Shown in pieces: positions 36,309-44,354 of a DNA stretch of 64,000 bases. The translations under genes and the position numbers were made by a program. Positions within the stretch are counted from its first letter, which is position 1, and every line of letters begins with the position of its first letter. This stretch comes from Ectobacillus funiculus. Its GTDB lineage: Bacteria > Bacillota > Bacilli > Bacillales > Bacillaceae_G. The stretch is from the NCBI RefSeq assembly GCF_042429435.1, contig NZ_JBHMAF010000187.1, one strand, 5' to 3'. Below the pieces are notes generated by a model. The model searched no databases. It saw only the letters and a program-made list of their open reading frames with translations, and had not been told where the DNA came from.

Positions 36309-37154
36309 TTACTGGCTTCCTGTAGCAGCTTGCGTTTCAAAAGCTGGTTTTAAAGTTTTATCCTTCACATTTACGTCAGCTTTTTTCAGTTCTTTATCAA
36401 TAAAATCATTCATAAATGTAGTATCTGCCATTTTTGTTTCAATAATCTGCGTTTTCAAGTCGTCTTTCACTTCATCATATGGCTTTAGCTCTTTGATATC
36501 GGTTACTTTAATAATATGGTAGCCATAGCTTGTTTTAACTGGTTGGCTGATTTCGCCTTTTTTCAGCTTATAAGCAGCCTCTTCAAAAGCAGCCTCCATT
36601 TTACCTGGCCCGAAATAATCAAGGTCACCGCCATTGTCTTTTGAAGCTGTGTCCTCAGAATATTGTTTTGCAAGATCCTCAAAGGATTTTCCAGCCGCTA
36701 ACTCAGCTTCTACCTTCTTCGCAGTGTCCTCATCCTTCACAAGAATATGACTTGCGCGAATTTCCGGCTTATACTGTGCTTTTAGCTCTTTCTCCGTAAT
36801 CGTAGCCCCAATTGCTTTCTTTACTGCAAGGCTTGCGCGGATTTGCTCTTTTAGTGATGTCTCAGTCATGCCGCTTTGTTCTAAAAGCGATGCAAATTGG
36901 TCGCCGTACTGTTCTTTTGTTTTTTTGTATTCAGACTCAACATCTTTATCTGCCACTTTATAGTTTTTTGTGAATACCTTTTGAATGACAAGATTTTTAA
37001 TGACATTTTGTCCAGCTTGTTGTTTCATTGCATCATAAAATTCTTCCTTTGTCACGTCTCCTGCTTTTGTTGATACAATCGTTTCGGAAGAATTGCCGCA
37101 TGCTGAAAGAACGAGTACACTCGTTGCAGCAAGCGCAATAATTGCTTTCTTCAT
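36309..37154 (-). CDS. prsA: PrsA, extracytoplasmic foldase lipoprotein
   Basis: Membrane-anchored peptidyl-prolyl isomerase that helps secreted proteins fold. Lipoprotein signal with lipobox LSAC (Cys19), N-terminal SurA-like region and a parvulin domain (about 133-225: IRASHILVKDEDTAKKV...FGPGKMEAAFEEAA...TSYGYHIIKV). 281 residues, slightly shorter than B. subtilis PrsA. GGAGTG precedes the ATG. Confidence 0.95.
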   Translation of the reverse strand: MKKAIIALAATSVLVLSACGNSSETIVSTKAGDVTKEEFYDAMKQQAGQNVIKNLVIQKVFTKNYKVADKDVESEYKKTKEQYGDQFASLLEQSGMTETSLKEQIRASLAVKKAIGATITEKELKAQYKPEIRASHILVKDEDTAKKVEAELAAGKSFEDLAKQYSEDTASKDNGGDLDYFGPGKMEAAFEEAAYKLKKGEISQPVKTSYGYHIIKVTDIKELKPYDEVKDDLKTQIIETKMADTTFMNDFIDKELKKADVNVKDKTLKPAFETQAATGSQ

Positions 37155-37361
37155 CTTATAACACTCCTACTATGCATTTTTTACTTTCCAGTATGGTCAA
37201 ATAACACAACAATTAATATATCATATTTTCTTTCTTTTTCCTATTCGGAAGGAAAAAAATGCCCAATTCTCTACAGCAGCATGTTGCATTGGGGCATTCG
37301 CATAGGCAAATTTTGTTATCGTCCATACAATATAGGGAAGTTTGAAAAGGGGGTCAATAGG

Positions 37362-37448
37362 ATGAGTGCTGGTTTTTGTAACGGCTTCGCGTTAATTGTT
37401 GTATTGTTTATTCTATTAATTATTGTAGGATGCGCTTACGTATATTAA
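37362..37448 (+). CDS. YjcZ-family sporulation micropeptide 1
   Basis: 28 residues: short polar head (MSAGFCNG) and one hydrophobic helix FALIVVLFILLIIVG ending CAYVY. This FALIVVLFILLIIVG core is typical of the YjcZ-family tiny spore membrane peptides of Bacillus. A GGGGGT/AGGA ribosome site lies upstream. Confidence 0.8.
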   Translation: MSAGFCNGFALIVVLFILLIIVGCAYVY

Positions 37449-37543
37449 TCGACTTTCTTATCTAAAGCGGGATAACAGCCTACTCTTTTCAGTATTAAAA
37501 TGCATAGTATATGTTACTCCATAACATAAAGGAGGTGTAGGGT

Positions 37544-37642
37544 ATGAGCGGCGGATATGGTGGACACTTCGGAGGCTTTGCGCTAATCGTTGTATTGTTT
37601 ATCTTGTTAATCATTGTAGGGGCAGCTTGGGTGTGCTGCTAA
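37544..37642 (+). CDS. YjcZ-family sporulation micropeptide 2
   Basis: 32 residues: Gly-rich head (MSGGYGGHFGG) and the same helix FALIVVLFILLIIVG, ending AAWVCC. Near duplicate of the gene 95 bases upstream, with a strong AAAGGAGGTG ribosome site. Terminator follows. Confidence 0.85.
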   Translation: MSGGYGGHFGGFALIVVLFILLIIVGAAWVCC

Positions 37643-37666
37643 GATTTTGTAAACGGAATAAACTAT

Positions 37667-37702
37667 AAAAGTTCGGCCGCGCACGGCCGAACTTTTTATT
37701 TT
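37667..37702 (+). terminator. Terminator after the YjcZ-like pair
   Basis: Perfect 13-bp stem AAAAGTTCGGCCG/CGGCCGAACTTTT with CGCA loop and T-rich tail. 37703-37824 holds nothing recognised. Confidence 0.9.
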
Positions 37703-37824
37703 TGAATGTATACATTCATTGTCTGAGCGTTCTTTCTACCATCCCAGAAACCCCTTATGATGCTGAAGAGACAGCCTGCCCAGTCAACGTTGCAAAAAAA
37801 ATAAGCGGAGCTTGTCTTTTTTAC

Positions 37825-37958
37825 ACTGTAGGAAAGCATAAATTTCTAGCTAGAAGTGATTCGACGTAGTCAGAAAATGTTAGGAGTACAGTATAAGTGC
37901 AACTACGCATCGGTCTTCGCCTAAGAGCAGAGCTCACCAGTCGGCGAGTTTTCTTTAT
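37825..37958 (+). repeat. Dispersed element copy E11
   Basis: Full-length ACTGTA/TACAGT copy, preceded by TTTTTTAC. Its right-end TTTATT supplies the stop codon of the convergent small membrane gene. Confidence 0.9.
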
Positions 37959-38134
37959 TTATACATAACCTCTACATAACTGGAAATCAGTAAAATCGTT
38001 ATGCAGACGTTGATTGTCCGAAACACACGTGTTTTATGAGAGTCAGACAGTTGTTTTTGGTGGCAGAGCGTATGAGTCATAAAATTTGTATAGAATAGAA
38101 CAATAAGTGCAAAGGCAGCAAAAACAAAATTCAC
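37955..38134 (-). CDS. Small predicted membrane protein
   Basis: 59 residues from GTG 38134, chosen because AAAGGAGG lies 9 bases upstream (the ATG at 38167 has no ribosome site). Two hydrophobic segments (FVFAAFALIVLFYTNFM; VCITILLISSYVEV) separated by a short charged loop (HQKQLSDSHKTR). I do not recognise the family; it sits where yhaK/yhaJ are in B. subtilis. Its stop is inside element E11. Confidence 0.6.
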   Translation of the reverse strand: MNFVFAAFALIVLFYTNFMTHTLCHQKQLSDSHKTRVFRTINVCITILLISSYVEVMYK

Positions 38135-38254
38135 TAGGAGAGTCCTCCTTTTGCATAAAAAAATCATCCGTATGCTGTGTATTATATCATAGGTTGTCTA
38201 GGTTGTGTTATAAAGGTTTCCCTATAAACTATCGACAGAAAGTGAGGAAACAGA

Positions 38255-38668
38255 GTGAACTGTAGCAAACGATTGGAACAAATAGCATATGAGCTTGTGC
38301 TTCTCCTAGACCCAGCAAGTACGAATGGTTATCCTTTTACACTGTAGGAAAGGATACATTCCCAGCTAGAAGTCATTCGACATAGTCGAAAATGTTAGGA
38401 ATACAGTATAAGTGCAACTACGTCTCTGTCTTCGTCTAATAGTTTGTCAGTCGACGAGTAGACTGCTTATTCACAATGGAGTAAAAAGCAACTATTTTTA
38501 GTATTCTGTGAATCATTGAACAAAAAGTACAAATTGCAAAAAGCGGAAGGATTTCTACCTTATCATCCGCTTCTTACGGAATTTAAAAATGCTTCTAACG
38601 AGTCTGCCGCTTATGCTGCAATTTACCGAACTCTTACAAGAAGAAAAAAGGGGCTTTTAGCTTTCTAG
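38255..38668 (+). pseudogene. yhaI: yhaI (DUF1878) interrupted by element E12
   Basis: The 5' part (GTG 38255, GAGG upstream) encodes LEQIAYELVLLLDPASTNGYPF and stops in the element at TAG 38345. The 3' part, same frame, runs from 38477 to TAG 38668 (WSKKQLFLVFCESL; LQKAEGFLPYHPLL). Together they match the start and end of the DUF1878 protein YhaI, expected at this place before scoC. Element E12 (38341-38470) lies exactly between, so the gene is split by it. Confidence 0.75.
38341..38470 (+). repeat. Dispersed element copy E12, inside yhaI
   Basis: Near-full-length copy preceded by TTAC, interrupting yhaI. Left and central parts are intact (ACTGTAGG; AGGAATACAGT); the terminal hairpin is degenerate (GTCAGTCGACGAG). 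Confidence 0.85.
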
Positions 38669-39220
38669 CTTTACAACCTTTTTACCTTTTTCTGTGAAAT
38701 TTTCTTCGATATTCTCTAGGGATTTCTCAAAGATATCAATGAAATCTTGTCCGTAAACATTTCTTAGAATCGCCATTAATTCCATATTCTCAGGGAATTT
38801 TCCGTAAAAATCACGAAGCGGAAGCGCGCCTGTAAATATGGAGTTTTTCTCTGGTTCATACTCTTCCATAAGATTAAGCAGCAATTCTTCGCCCTGGTCT
38901 GTAATTTCGATGTAGGTATTCCGCTTGTCATCCTCTTTTTTAGAAAATACAAGAAGACCGCGTTCTTCCAGCTTTTTTGAAAAGTTAAAGGCTGTGGATA
39001 CGTGCATAACACCAAACTTTGCAATTTCGGAAATAGAAGCACCCTTTAAATGGTACGCAATCCACAAAATATGATGTTCGTTAATATTCAAATCGTACGG
39101 TTTAATCCATTGTTGCCAATCTTTTTCAACACATTTCCATAATGCTTTTGATAATTGAGCAATTCTTTGACTGAAAATCATAGCCTCTTTGACCGAATAA
39201 TGCTTTTCCCCACTTTTCAT
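38657..39220 (-). CDS. scoC: ScoC/Hpr, MarR-family transition-state regulator
   Basis: 187-residue MarR-type DNA-binding regulator. Winged helix about residues 50-120 (HHILWIAYHLKGASISEIAKFGVMHVSTAFNFSKKLEERG). Close to B. subtilis ScoC, which represses extracellular protease, peptide-uptake and sporulation genes. GGTGAG precedes the ATG. Convergent with yhaI; the 3' ends overlap by 12 bases. Confidence 0.93.
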   Translation of the reverse strand: MKSGEKHYSVKEAMIFSQRIAQLSKALWKCVEKDWQQWIKPYDLNINEHHILWIAYHLKGASISEIAKFGVMHVSTAFNFSKKLEERGLLVFSKKEDDKRNTYIEITDQGEELLLNLMEEYEPEKNSIFTGALPLRDFYGKFPENMELMAILRNVYGQDFIDIFEKSLENIEENFTEKGKKVVKLES

Positions 39221-39318
39221 CGACTCACCTACTCTCCTCGCAATCTGAATTAATTAGTACCTATTATGCCAGTAAAATAAAAATTAATAAAGTACTTTTG
39301 TTAGAATTGTGAAAATTT

Positions 39319-39358
39319 TTTGTCAAGATTAAGCATATATATGCTTAATCTTGACAAA
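39319..39358. other. 40-bp perfect palindrome between yhaH and scoC
   Basis: Two exact 20-base arms centred at 39338/39339, AT-rich with GTCAAG/CTTGAC near the outer ends. Possibly the yhaH terminator, but no T tract immediately follows on either strand (minus: AAAAAATTTT). An operator or recombination-prone cruciform is an alternative. Confidence 0.6.
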
Positions 39359-39400
39359 TTATACATTGCAACTGGATTACAACTCCAATGTGTAATGCTT

Positions 39401-39763
39401 TTAATTCTTATTAGGTACGGATTGTTGTAAATAATCAATGGATTGCTGCAATTCCTCAATTTCTCGTTGGATACTTTCACGATGAGGGGTTGTCTCATTT
39501 TTCCAGGAAGAGAATGCTTTTTGGACATCTCCTTTCAGCTCAATAAATACATCCTTTCCTTCAGCAGCTGTTCCCGCAATCTGCTCTGTAAGCAGCTTTG
39601 TATCATCTTTTAGATCTGTTAATGATCTTTTGAAATCCTCACTTTTTTCCTTTAATTTACGGCGCAGCTCCGTTCCCGAAGAGGGAGCTGTAAGTAAAGC
39701 TGCGATACCGGCAACAGCGCTTCCGCAAAGTATTCCGGTAATAAATGCTTTTGTTTTTGTCAT
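39401..39763 (-). CDS. yhaH: YhaH, YtxH-domain protein
   Basis: 120 residues: N-terminal glycine-rich membrane helix (FITGILCGSAVAGIAALLTAPSSG), the YtxH signature, then a coiled-coil-prone charged helix. YtxH proteins are general-stress/membrane-associated, function unknown. AGGAGG precedes the ATG. Position next to scoC matches B. subtilis. Confidence 0.88.
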   Translation of the reverse strand: MTKTKAFITGILCGSAVAGIAALLTAPSSGTELRRKLKEKSEDFKRSLTDLKDDTKLLTEQIAGTAAEGKDVFIELKGDVQKAFSSWKNETTPHRESIQREIEELQQSIDYLQQSVPNKN

Positions 39764-39843
39764 AGGAATCCTCCTTGTGCATTTTTGCTCTGTTCATGAA
39801 TAGGACATAACAGGCATATCCATAGGAAGAGGAGGGATGAACG

Positions 39844-40035
39844 ATGAATCTGGTTACGCTCGTGCTTTTCTTAATCGGTATATTTTGCATTATGCGAGCG
39901 GCTCTGCTGCTGCTCTCGTTGAGACAAAAACGTGCATACCCGCCTGCGCTTCTACTCAAGCAACGCGCTTTGTTCTCTAGTTGTCTCGGTGCTTTAATAC
40001 TCCTATGTATGCTTCTGATTTGTCTGTTTGTCTAA
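39844..40035 (+). CDS. Small two-helix membrane protein
   Basis: 63 residues with two hydrophobic segments (LVTLVLFLIGIFCIM; LGALILLCMLLICLFV) flanking a basic loop (SLRQKRAYPP). Strong AGGAGG 9 bases upstream supports translation. Divergent from yhaH, convergent with hit (5-base gap). Family not recognised. Confidence 0.65.
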   Translation: MNLVTLVLFLIGIFCIMRAALLLLSLRQKRAYPPALLLKQRALFSSCLGALILLCMLLICLFV

Positions 40036-40040
40036 TTATA

Positions 40041-40475
40041 TTATTCTATGCGACGGGCAATGGCGCCTGCCATTTCTTGTAAAACGTTTGCTGTATATTC
40101 ATTTTGGAATGATACCAATGTACTCTTAAAGCCATCATTTTTACTGTAGCGCGGAAGAAGGTGCAAATGAAAGTGAAACACGGTTTGACCTGCTTGCTCG
40201 CCGCTATTATTCAACAAATTAAAGCCTGTTGCTCCGTATTCCATTTGAATCGCTTTAGCAATACCAGGCACAACGGAAAATAAGTGAGCAGCGATGTCTG
40301 GCGTAAGTGCAAATACATCCTGTTTATGTACCTTTGGAATGACGAGCGTATGCCCTTTTGTTGACTGGCTAATATCCAAAAAGGCAAGTACCTGCTCATC
40401 CTCGTATACTTTAGCGCATGGTATAGTTCCTTCTATAATTTTACAGAAAATACAATTATCTGGGTTATGAGTCAT
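40041..40475 (-). CDS. hit: HIT-family protein
   Basis: 144-residue histidine-triad nucleotide-binding hydrolase. CIFCKIIEGTIP with Cys metal-ligand motif at the N-terminus, KGHTLVIPK, and the triad HFHLHLLPR (HxHxH). Probably hydrolyses AMP-lysine-like adducts or dinucleotides. The downstream ATG 40475 is chosen: GGAAAGG is 9 bases upstream but touches the ATG at 40484. Confidence 0.93.
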   Translation of the reverse strand: MTHNPDNCIFCKIIEGTIPCAKVYEDEQVLAFLDISQSTKGHTLVIPKVHKQDVFALTPDIAAHLFSVVPGIAKAIQMEYGATGFNLLNNSGEQAGQTVFHFHLHLLPRYSKNDGFKSTLVSFQNEYTANVLQEMAGAIARRIE

Positions 40476-40582
40476 TTTTTTCATCCTTTCCTTATTATTA
40501 GTCGTATTTTATCATATTTGCATACAGGAAAAAAACAGTGGAAGAAAAGCTCCTTGGCTAAAAAGATATACTTTTCTAAAGT

Positions 40583-40698
40583 ATAAAGAAAACTCACCAA
40601 CTGGCGAGCCCTGCTCCCCGGACGAAGATAGAGGTGTAGCCTTACTTATATTGTATTTCTAAAATTTTCGACTACGTCGAATTATACTTTCCTACAGT
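40583..40698 (-). repeat. Dispersed element copy E13
   Basis: Reverse copy lacking the loop of the main hairpin (about 20 bp shorter). Its left end ACTGTAGG directly follows the T tract of a minus-strand terminator (TTTTTTAT). The terminal hairpin has a compensated G.U pair (CTCGCC/GGTGAG). Confidence 0.85.
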
Positions 40699-40700
40699 AT

Positions 40701-40732
40701 AAAAAAGCAGGAAGCTGAATTCAGCTTCCTGC
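40701..40732 (-). terminator. Leftward Rho-independent terminator with no gene upstream
   Basis: Perfect 13-bp palindromic stem (40707-40732) followed on the minus strand by TTTTTT. Upstream on that strand is the box-containing region 40784-41385 with no CDS, implying a leftward non-coding transcript. Confidence 0.75.
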
Positions 40733-40783
40733 CGGTTGAGAAAGGTGTGTTGAAAAGTTTACTGGACTATTGTACCCAATGCA

Positions 40784-41171
40784 GACACCTCATTTATTTG
40801 GAATTATGCGTATATCCACTCTCTGCTCTGCTCGAGACACCTCATTTGCAGTTAAAGTTGATTTATATTTCCTCATTCATGCGTCTTATTTATTCAGACA
40901 GTCGTATCTTTAACAGACACCTCATTTATTTGGAAATTATACGTATATCTACTCTCTGCTCTGGTCGAGACACCTCATTTACAGTTAAAGTTGGCGCTAT
41001 TTCCTCATACTGTGTCCTTTTTACTCCGAAGCTTTTGGAAGATAGCTTATTTCAACAAGAGTACATATGGTCTCTAATCGAATATCTGCTCTCCTACCGA
41101 CACCCCGTTTCGTGGACTTGATTATCTGCGTATTTTATGGTCACTACGTCTTTGATCGACACCCCGTTTCG
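40784..41171. repeat. Tandem array of three ~132-bp units with paired GACACC boxes
   Basis: GACACCTCATTT occurs at 40784, 40836, 40916 and 40969; GACACCCCGTTTC at 41099 and 41158. Units repeat every 130-133 bp (40784, 40916; third unit diverged from about 41046) with the two boxes 52-59 bp apart. Units 1 and 2 also share CTCTCTGCTCTG and CAGTTAAAGTTG. No coding sense on either strand. The rest of 40733-41385 shows nothing else I can name. Confidence 0.75.
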
Positions 41172-41385
41172 ATGATGAAGAATCACTACAACAGCTACTC
41201 ATCATTTCCTCGGCTATCGCTTTTCAACATCTCCCTTCCTCACTAATTATGATGTCCCGTTTTCCAAGACTTATACAACAGAATCTTAAAAAAGTTTTCT
41301 TGACATAACTTTCGTTGTGCTATGTAGTTTCTACATTTTTTGGTAAGATGGTAATATAAACAAATGCGTGAGAAAGGAATAACAT

Positions 41386-42135
41386 ATGAAGGAATTATTA
41401 CAAGTCCAAAGCCTAACAGGAGGCTATACGAAACGCCCTGTTCTTCAGAATGTTTCGTTTTCAGTGCGGTCCGGGGAGCTGGTCGGCTTAATCGGTTTAA
41501 ATGGGGCGGGGAAAAGTACGACCATTAAGCATATTATTGGATTAATGGAGCCAAAGCAAGGAACGGTTACCATTAACGGCAAGCTGTTTCGTGAGAACCC
41601 GGAAGCATATCGAGCAAGCTTCACTTTTATACCGGAAACACCTGTTTTATATGAAGAACTGACACTTGAGGAGCATTTAAAACTGACAGCTATGGCCTAT
41701 GGTGTAGAAAAGCATATATATGAAGAAAGATCAGCAAAGCTGCTGAAGGAATTTCGAATGGGGAACAGACTGAAGTGGTTTCCTTCTCACTTTTCAAAAG
41801 GAATGAAGCAAAAGGTAATGATTATGTGTGCCTTTTTAGTACAGCCATCCCTTTATATCGTTGACGAACCATTTGTTGGTTTAGATCCGCTTGGCATTCA
41901 ATCTTTACTGCAGCTGATGGAGAATATGAAGCATAACGGAGCCGGAATTTTAATGAGCACACATATTTTGGCCACAGCAGAACGTTATTGTGATTCGTTT
42001 GTTATTTTGCACCATGGACAGGTGCGTGCAAGCGGTACGCTTCAGGAGCTGCAACAGCAATTTTCTATGCCAGATGCAACGCTTGATGACATTTATATTG
42101 AGCTGACGAAGGAAGAAGAAAATGAATATAAATGA
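41386..42135 (+). CDS. ecsA: EcsA, ABC transporter ATPase
   Basis: 249-residue ATPase: Walker A GLNGAGKST (about 37), Q-loop, signature FSKGMKQKVMI, Walker B YIVDEPFVGLDP, switch His STHIL. Works with EcsB. In B. subtilis Ecs affects protein secretion, intramembrane proteolysis by RasP and competence, and in relatives export of peptides. AGAAAGGA ribosome site. Overlaps ecsB by 14 bases. Confidence 0.93.
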   Translation: MKELLQVQSLTGGYTKRPVLQNVSFSVRSGELVGLIGLNGAGKSTTIKHIIGLMEPKQGTVTINGKLFRENPEAYRASFTFIPETPVLYEELTLEEHLKLTAMAYGVEKHIYEERSAKLLKEFRMGNRLKWFPSHFSKGMKQKVMIMCAFLVQPSLYIVDEPFVGLDPLGIQSLLQLMENMKHNGAGILMSTHILATAERYCDSFVILHHGQVRASGTLQELQQQFSMPDATLDDIYIELTKEEENEYK

Positions 42136-43339
42136 ACTATGGAGGCAGCGGTTTCAACTGTTTTGGAAGGAAGTCCGTACGTACGGAAAATATATATTTA
42201 ATGATCATTTGAAGTTTGTGCTCATCTTTGCGATTGGTGCGGGAGCATATTATTATCAGCAATGGCTTGCGACGTTAACAGCATCGTTTCCGACAGCTGC
42301 CCTGCTTGCTGCGTTGTTTGCAGTCATTTTAACGGTGGGATCGGTTCAAACGCTTTTAAAGCCGGCAGACCTTGTGTTTTTGCTCCCGGTTGAAACGAAG
42401 ATGAAGCCTTATTTTGCAAAAGGCTTGCGTTTTACCTATATTATTTCATTATATACGATAGCGATTGCTGGAGCTGCCGCTGCCCCTTTGTATTTTCAGC
42501 AAATGAGGTCAGCAGTTTCATCTTATTTACTCATTTTACTTTTATTTGTGCTTGCAAAGCTTTGGAATTTATTTGCTTCTTGGGAAGCTTTATATATGAG
42601 GGATGATGCCGTCATCATATATGATCGTATCCTTCGTCTTGGGATCAATTTTTTATTCGCGTATTTCTTACTTGCGAAGTTTTCCTTCTTTTATACGGGA
42701 AGTGTTGTTGGGGTAATGGCCCTGTATTTGCTTTTGCTGCACGGAAAGGCGAAGGGGCAAAGTCTGCACTGGGAGCGTCTCATTGCAGAGGAAGGAAAAA
42801 AGCTTATGCTATTTTATCGAATCGCCAACTTGTTTACGGATGTTCCGGCATTAAAAGGACGGGTTCAGCGAAGAAGATGGCTTGACTGGATAACTGCCCT
42901 GCTTCCTCGCGAACGGCAGGATGCTTATTTTTATTTATACATAAGAACACTGCTGCGCTCGGGGGATTATTTCGGTCTTGTATTACGTCTTCTCATCATT
43001 GGCGGAATTGTTGTCTACGTATTACCCTTTGTATACGGCCGATTTTTAGTGAGTGTGTTTTCCCTTTATTTAATTGGCTATCAGTTGCTTAGCTTATGGA
43101 AACATCATCGCTCAAAGATTTGGCTTAGTTTATACCCTATCCCGGAACTGCATAAGAAAAAGGCATTTCTGTCACTTATTCTGATATTGCTTGGAGCGAG
43201 CAGCTTTATCTTGGCGGCAATTGTTGGCGCTGCAGCAGCAGAGTGGTCTGTTTTTCTGCTTACGCTTATGCTAAACATAGTGTTCAGCTACGGATTTACG
43301 TATGCATATTGTTCAAAAAAGCTAGAAGCTCTCACATAG
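42122..43339 (+). CDS. ecsB: EcsB, ABC transporter permease
   Basis: 405-residue integral membrane protein with about eight hydrophobic segments, matching EcsB in size and gene context. ATG 42122 has GAAGGAAG upstream within ecsA. Sequence features such as RQRFQLFWKEVRTYGKYIFNDH at the start and a basic cytoplasmic loop RVQRRRWLDW (about 240) are typical of the family. Confidence 0.92.
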   Translation: MNINELWRQRFQLFWKEVRTYGKYIFNDHLKFVLIFAIGAGAYYYQQWLATLTASFPTAALLAALFAVILTVGSVQTLLKPADLVFLLPVETKMKPYFAKGLRFTYIISLYTIAIAGAAAAPLYFQQMRSAVSSYLLILLLFVLAKLWNLFASWEALYMRDDAVIIYDRILRLGINFLFAYFLLAKFSFFYTGSVVGVMALYLLLLHGKAKGQSLHWERLIAEEGKKLMLFYRIANLFTDVPALKGRVQRRRWLDWITALLPRERQDAYFYLYIRTLLRSGDYFGLVLRLLIIGGIVVYVLPFVYGRFLVSVFSLYLIGYQLLSLWKHHRSKIWLSLYPIPELHKKKAFLSLILILLGASSFILAAIVGAAAAEWSVFLLTLMLNIVFSYGFTYAYCSKKLEALT

Positions 43340-43357
43340 AGTGAAGGGAAGAGATGA

Positions 43358-44074
43358 ATGATACAGTATGAACAAATGATTGAACAGCAACTTGATAATT
43401 GGAAAAAGGATATGATAAAGCCGTCATCTTTTATGGCACGCATGTCCAAGCAGGTGCAAACAAAGGTACAGGAATTGATTCCTGAAAAAGCGCATGCTGT
43501 GCTGACAGAAACGATTAAAAAGATGCTGCAGGCGATCGTGGTAGGATCTGACTTTATTCAGCCCAAGCTAAAGGATACAAGCTTAACGCTGCAGGAACGG
43601 GATGAACGTACTGCGAAAAAGATTGAAGACTATAAAAAAATTGCGGCAGTAGAGGGAGCGGGTACAGGAGCAGGAGGCATTTTACTTGGATTAGCTGACT
43701 TTCCGCTGCTTATAACAATCAAGATTAAGTTTTTGTTCGATGCTGCAACGCTTTATGGTTATGACACAAGCAAAGAGGAGGAGCGGCTTTTTATCCTGCA
43801 CGTATTTCAGCTGGCGTTTTCCAGCGATGATCATCGCCGCGAAATTTTTGAGACTATTGAGAACTGGGATAGTGTCCATAAGCAAGTGGATTGGAGAAAG
43901 CTGCAGCAGGAGTATCGGGATTATATTGATTTGGCAAAGATGCTGCAGCTTGTGCCCGTTATCGGAGCACCGGTTGGAGCGTATGCCAATTATCAGCTTA
44001 TGAATCGTCTTGGAGAAATTACAATGAATTGTTATCGGATGCGATGGCTTAAGGAGAGGCAGGAGCGCCTATAG
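43358..44074 (+). CDS. ecsC: EcsC family protein
   Basis: 238 residues. EcsC domain with glycine-rich segment VEGAGTGAGGILLGLADFPLL (about 98-118) and KIKFLFDAATLYGYD. Role unknown; in B. subtilis it is the third ecs gene and dispensable for the EcsAB phenotypes. GGGAAGAG ribosome site. The stop codon lies inside the operon terminator. Confidence 0.9.
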   Translation: MIQYEQMIEQQLDNWKKDMIKPSSFMARMSKQVQTKVQELIPEKAHAVLTETIKKMLQAIVVGSDFIQPKLKDTSLTLQERDERTAKKIEDYKKIAAVEGAGTGAGGILLGLADFPLLITIKIKFLFDAATLYGYDTSKEEERLFILHVFQLAFSSDDHRREIFETIENWDSVHKQVDWRKLQQEYRDYIDLAKMLQLVPVIGAPVGAYANYQLMNRLGEITMNCYRMRWLKERQERL

Positions 44075-44091
44075 GCGCTCCTGCTTTTTTG
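44059..44091 (+). terminator. ecs operon terminator
   Basis: 11-bp stem GCAGGAGCGCC/GGCGCTCCTGC overlapping the ecsC stop, followed by TTTTTT. Element E14 starts 5 bases after it. Confidence 0.92.
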
Positions 44092-44095
44092 TACC

Positions 44096-44229
44096 ACTGT
44101 AGGAAGGTGTAAATTTCCAGCTGGAAGTCAATTCGACGTAGTCGGAAATTTTAGGAATACAGTATAAGTGCGACTACGCCTCTGTCTTCGCTGAAGGGCA
44201 CGGCTCGCCAATCGGCGAGTTTTTTTTAT
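44096..44229 (+). repeat. Dispersed element copy E14
   Basis: Full-length ACTGTA/TACAGT copy with AAATTTCC/GGAAATTT, immediately behind the ecs terminator T tract (preceded by TACC). Terminal hairpin CTCGCCAATCGGCGAG then T8. Confidence 0.92.
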
Positions 44230-44354
44230 TGAAAGTGTAAGTTTTCCAGAATGAATTAATAAGAAATAAACCAAAAGCAAGAAAATAATACATAAAGGAC
44301 TAAATTTCTCAAATAATAAAAATAACCACTATTTGGAAGGGGTGTTACACTCCG

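Noticed and set aside
40747..41121. 124-codon open frame on the plus strand
   Set aside because: It consists of the translated tandem box array, lacks a ribosome site and has low-complexity repeated residues; the DNA repeats are a better explanation.
40784..41171. CRISPR array
   Set aside because: Boxes are only about 12 bp, spacings vary (52-130 bp), the sequence between boxes is itself repeated and no cas gene is present.
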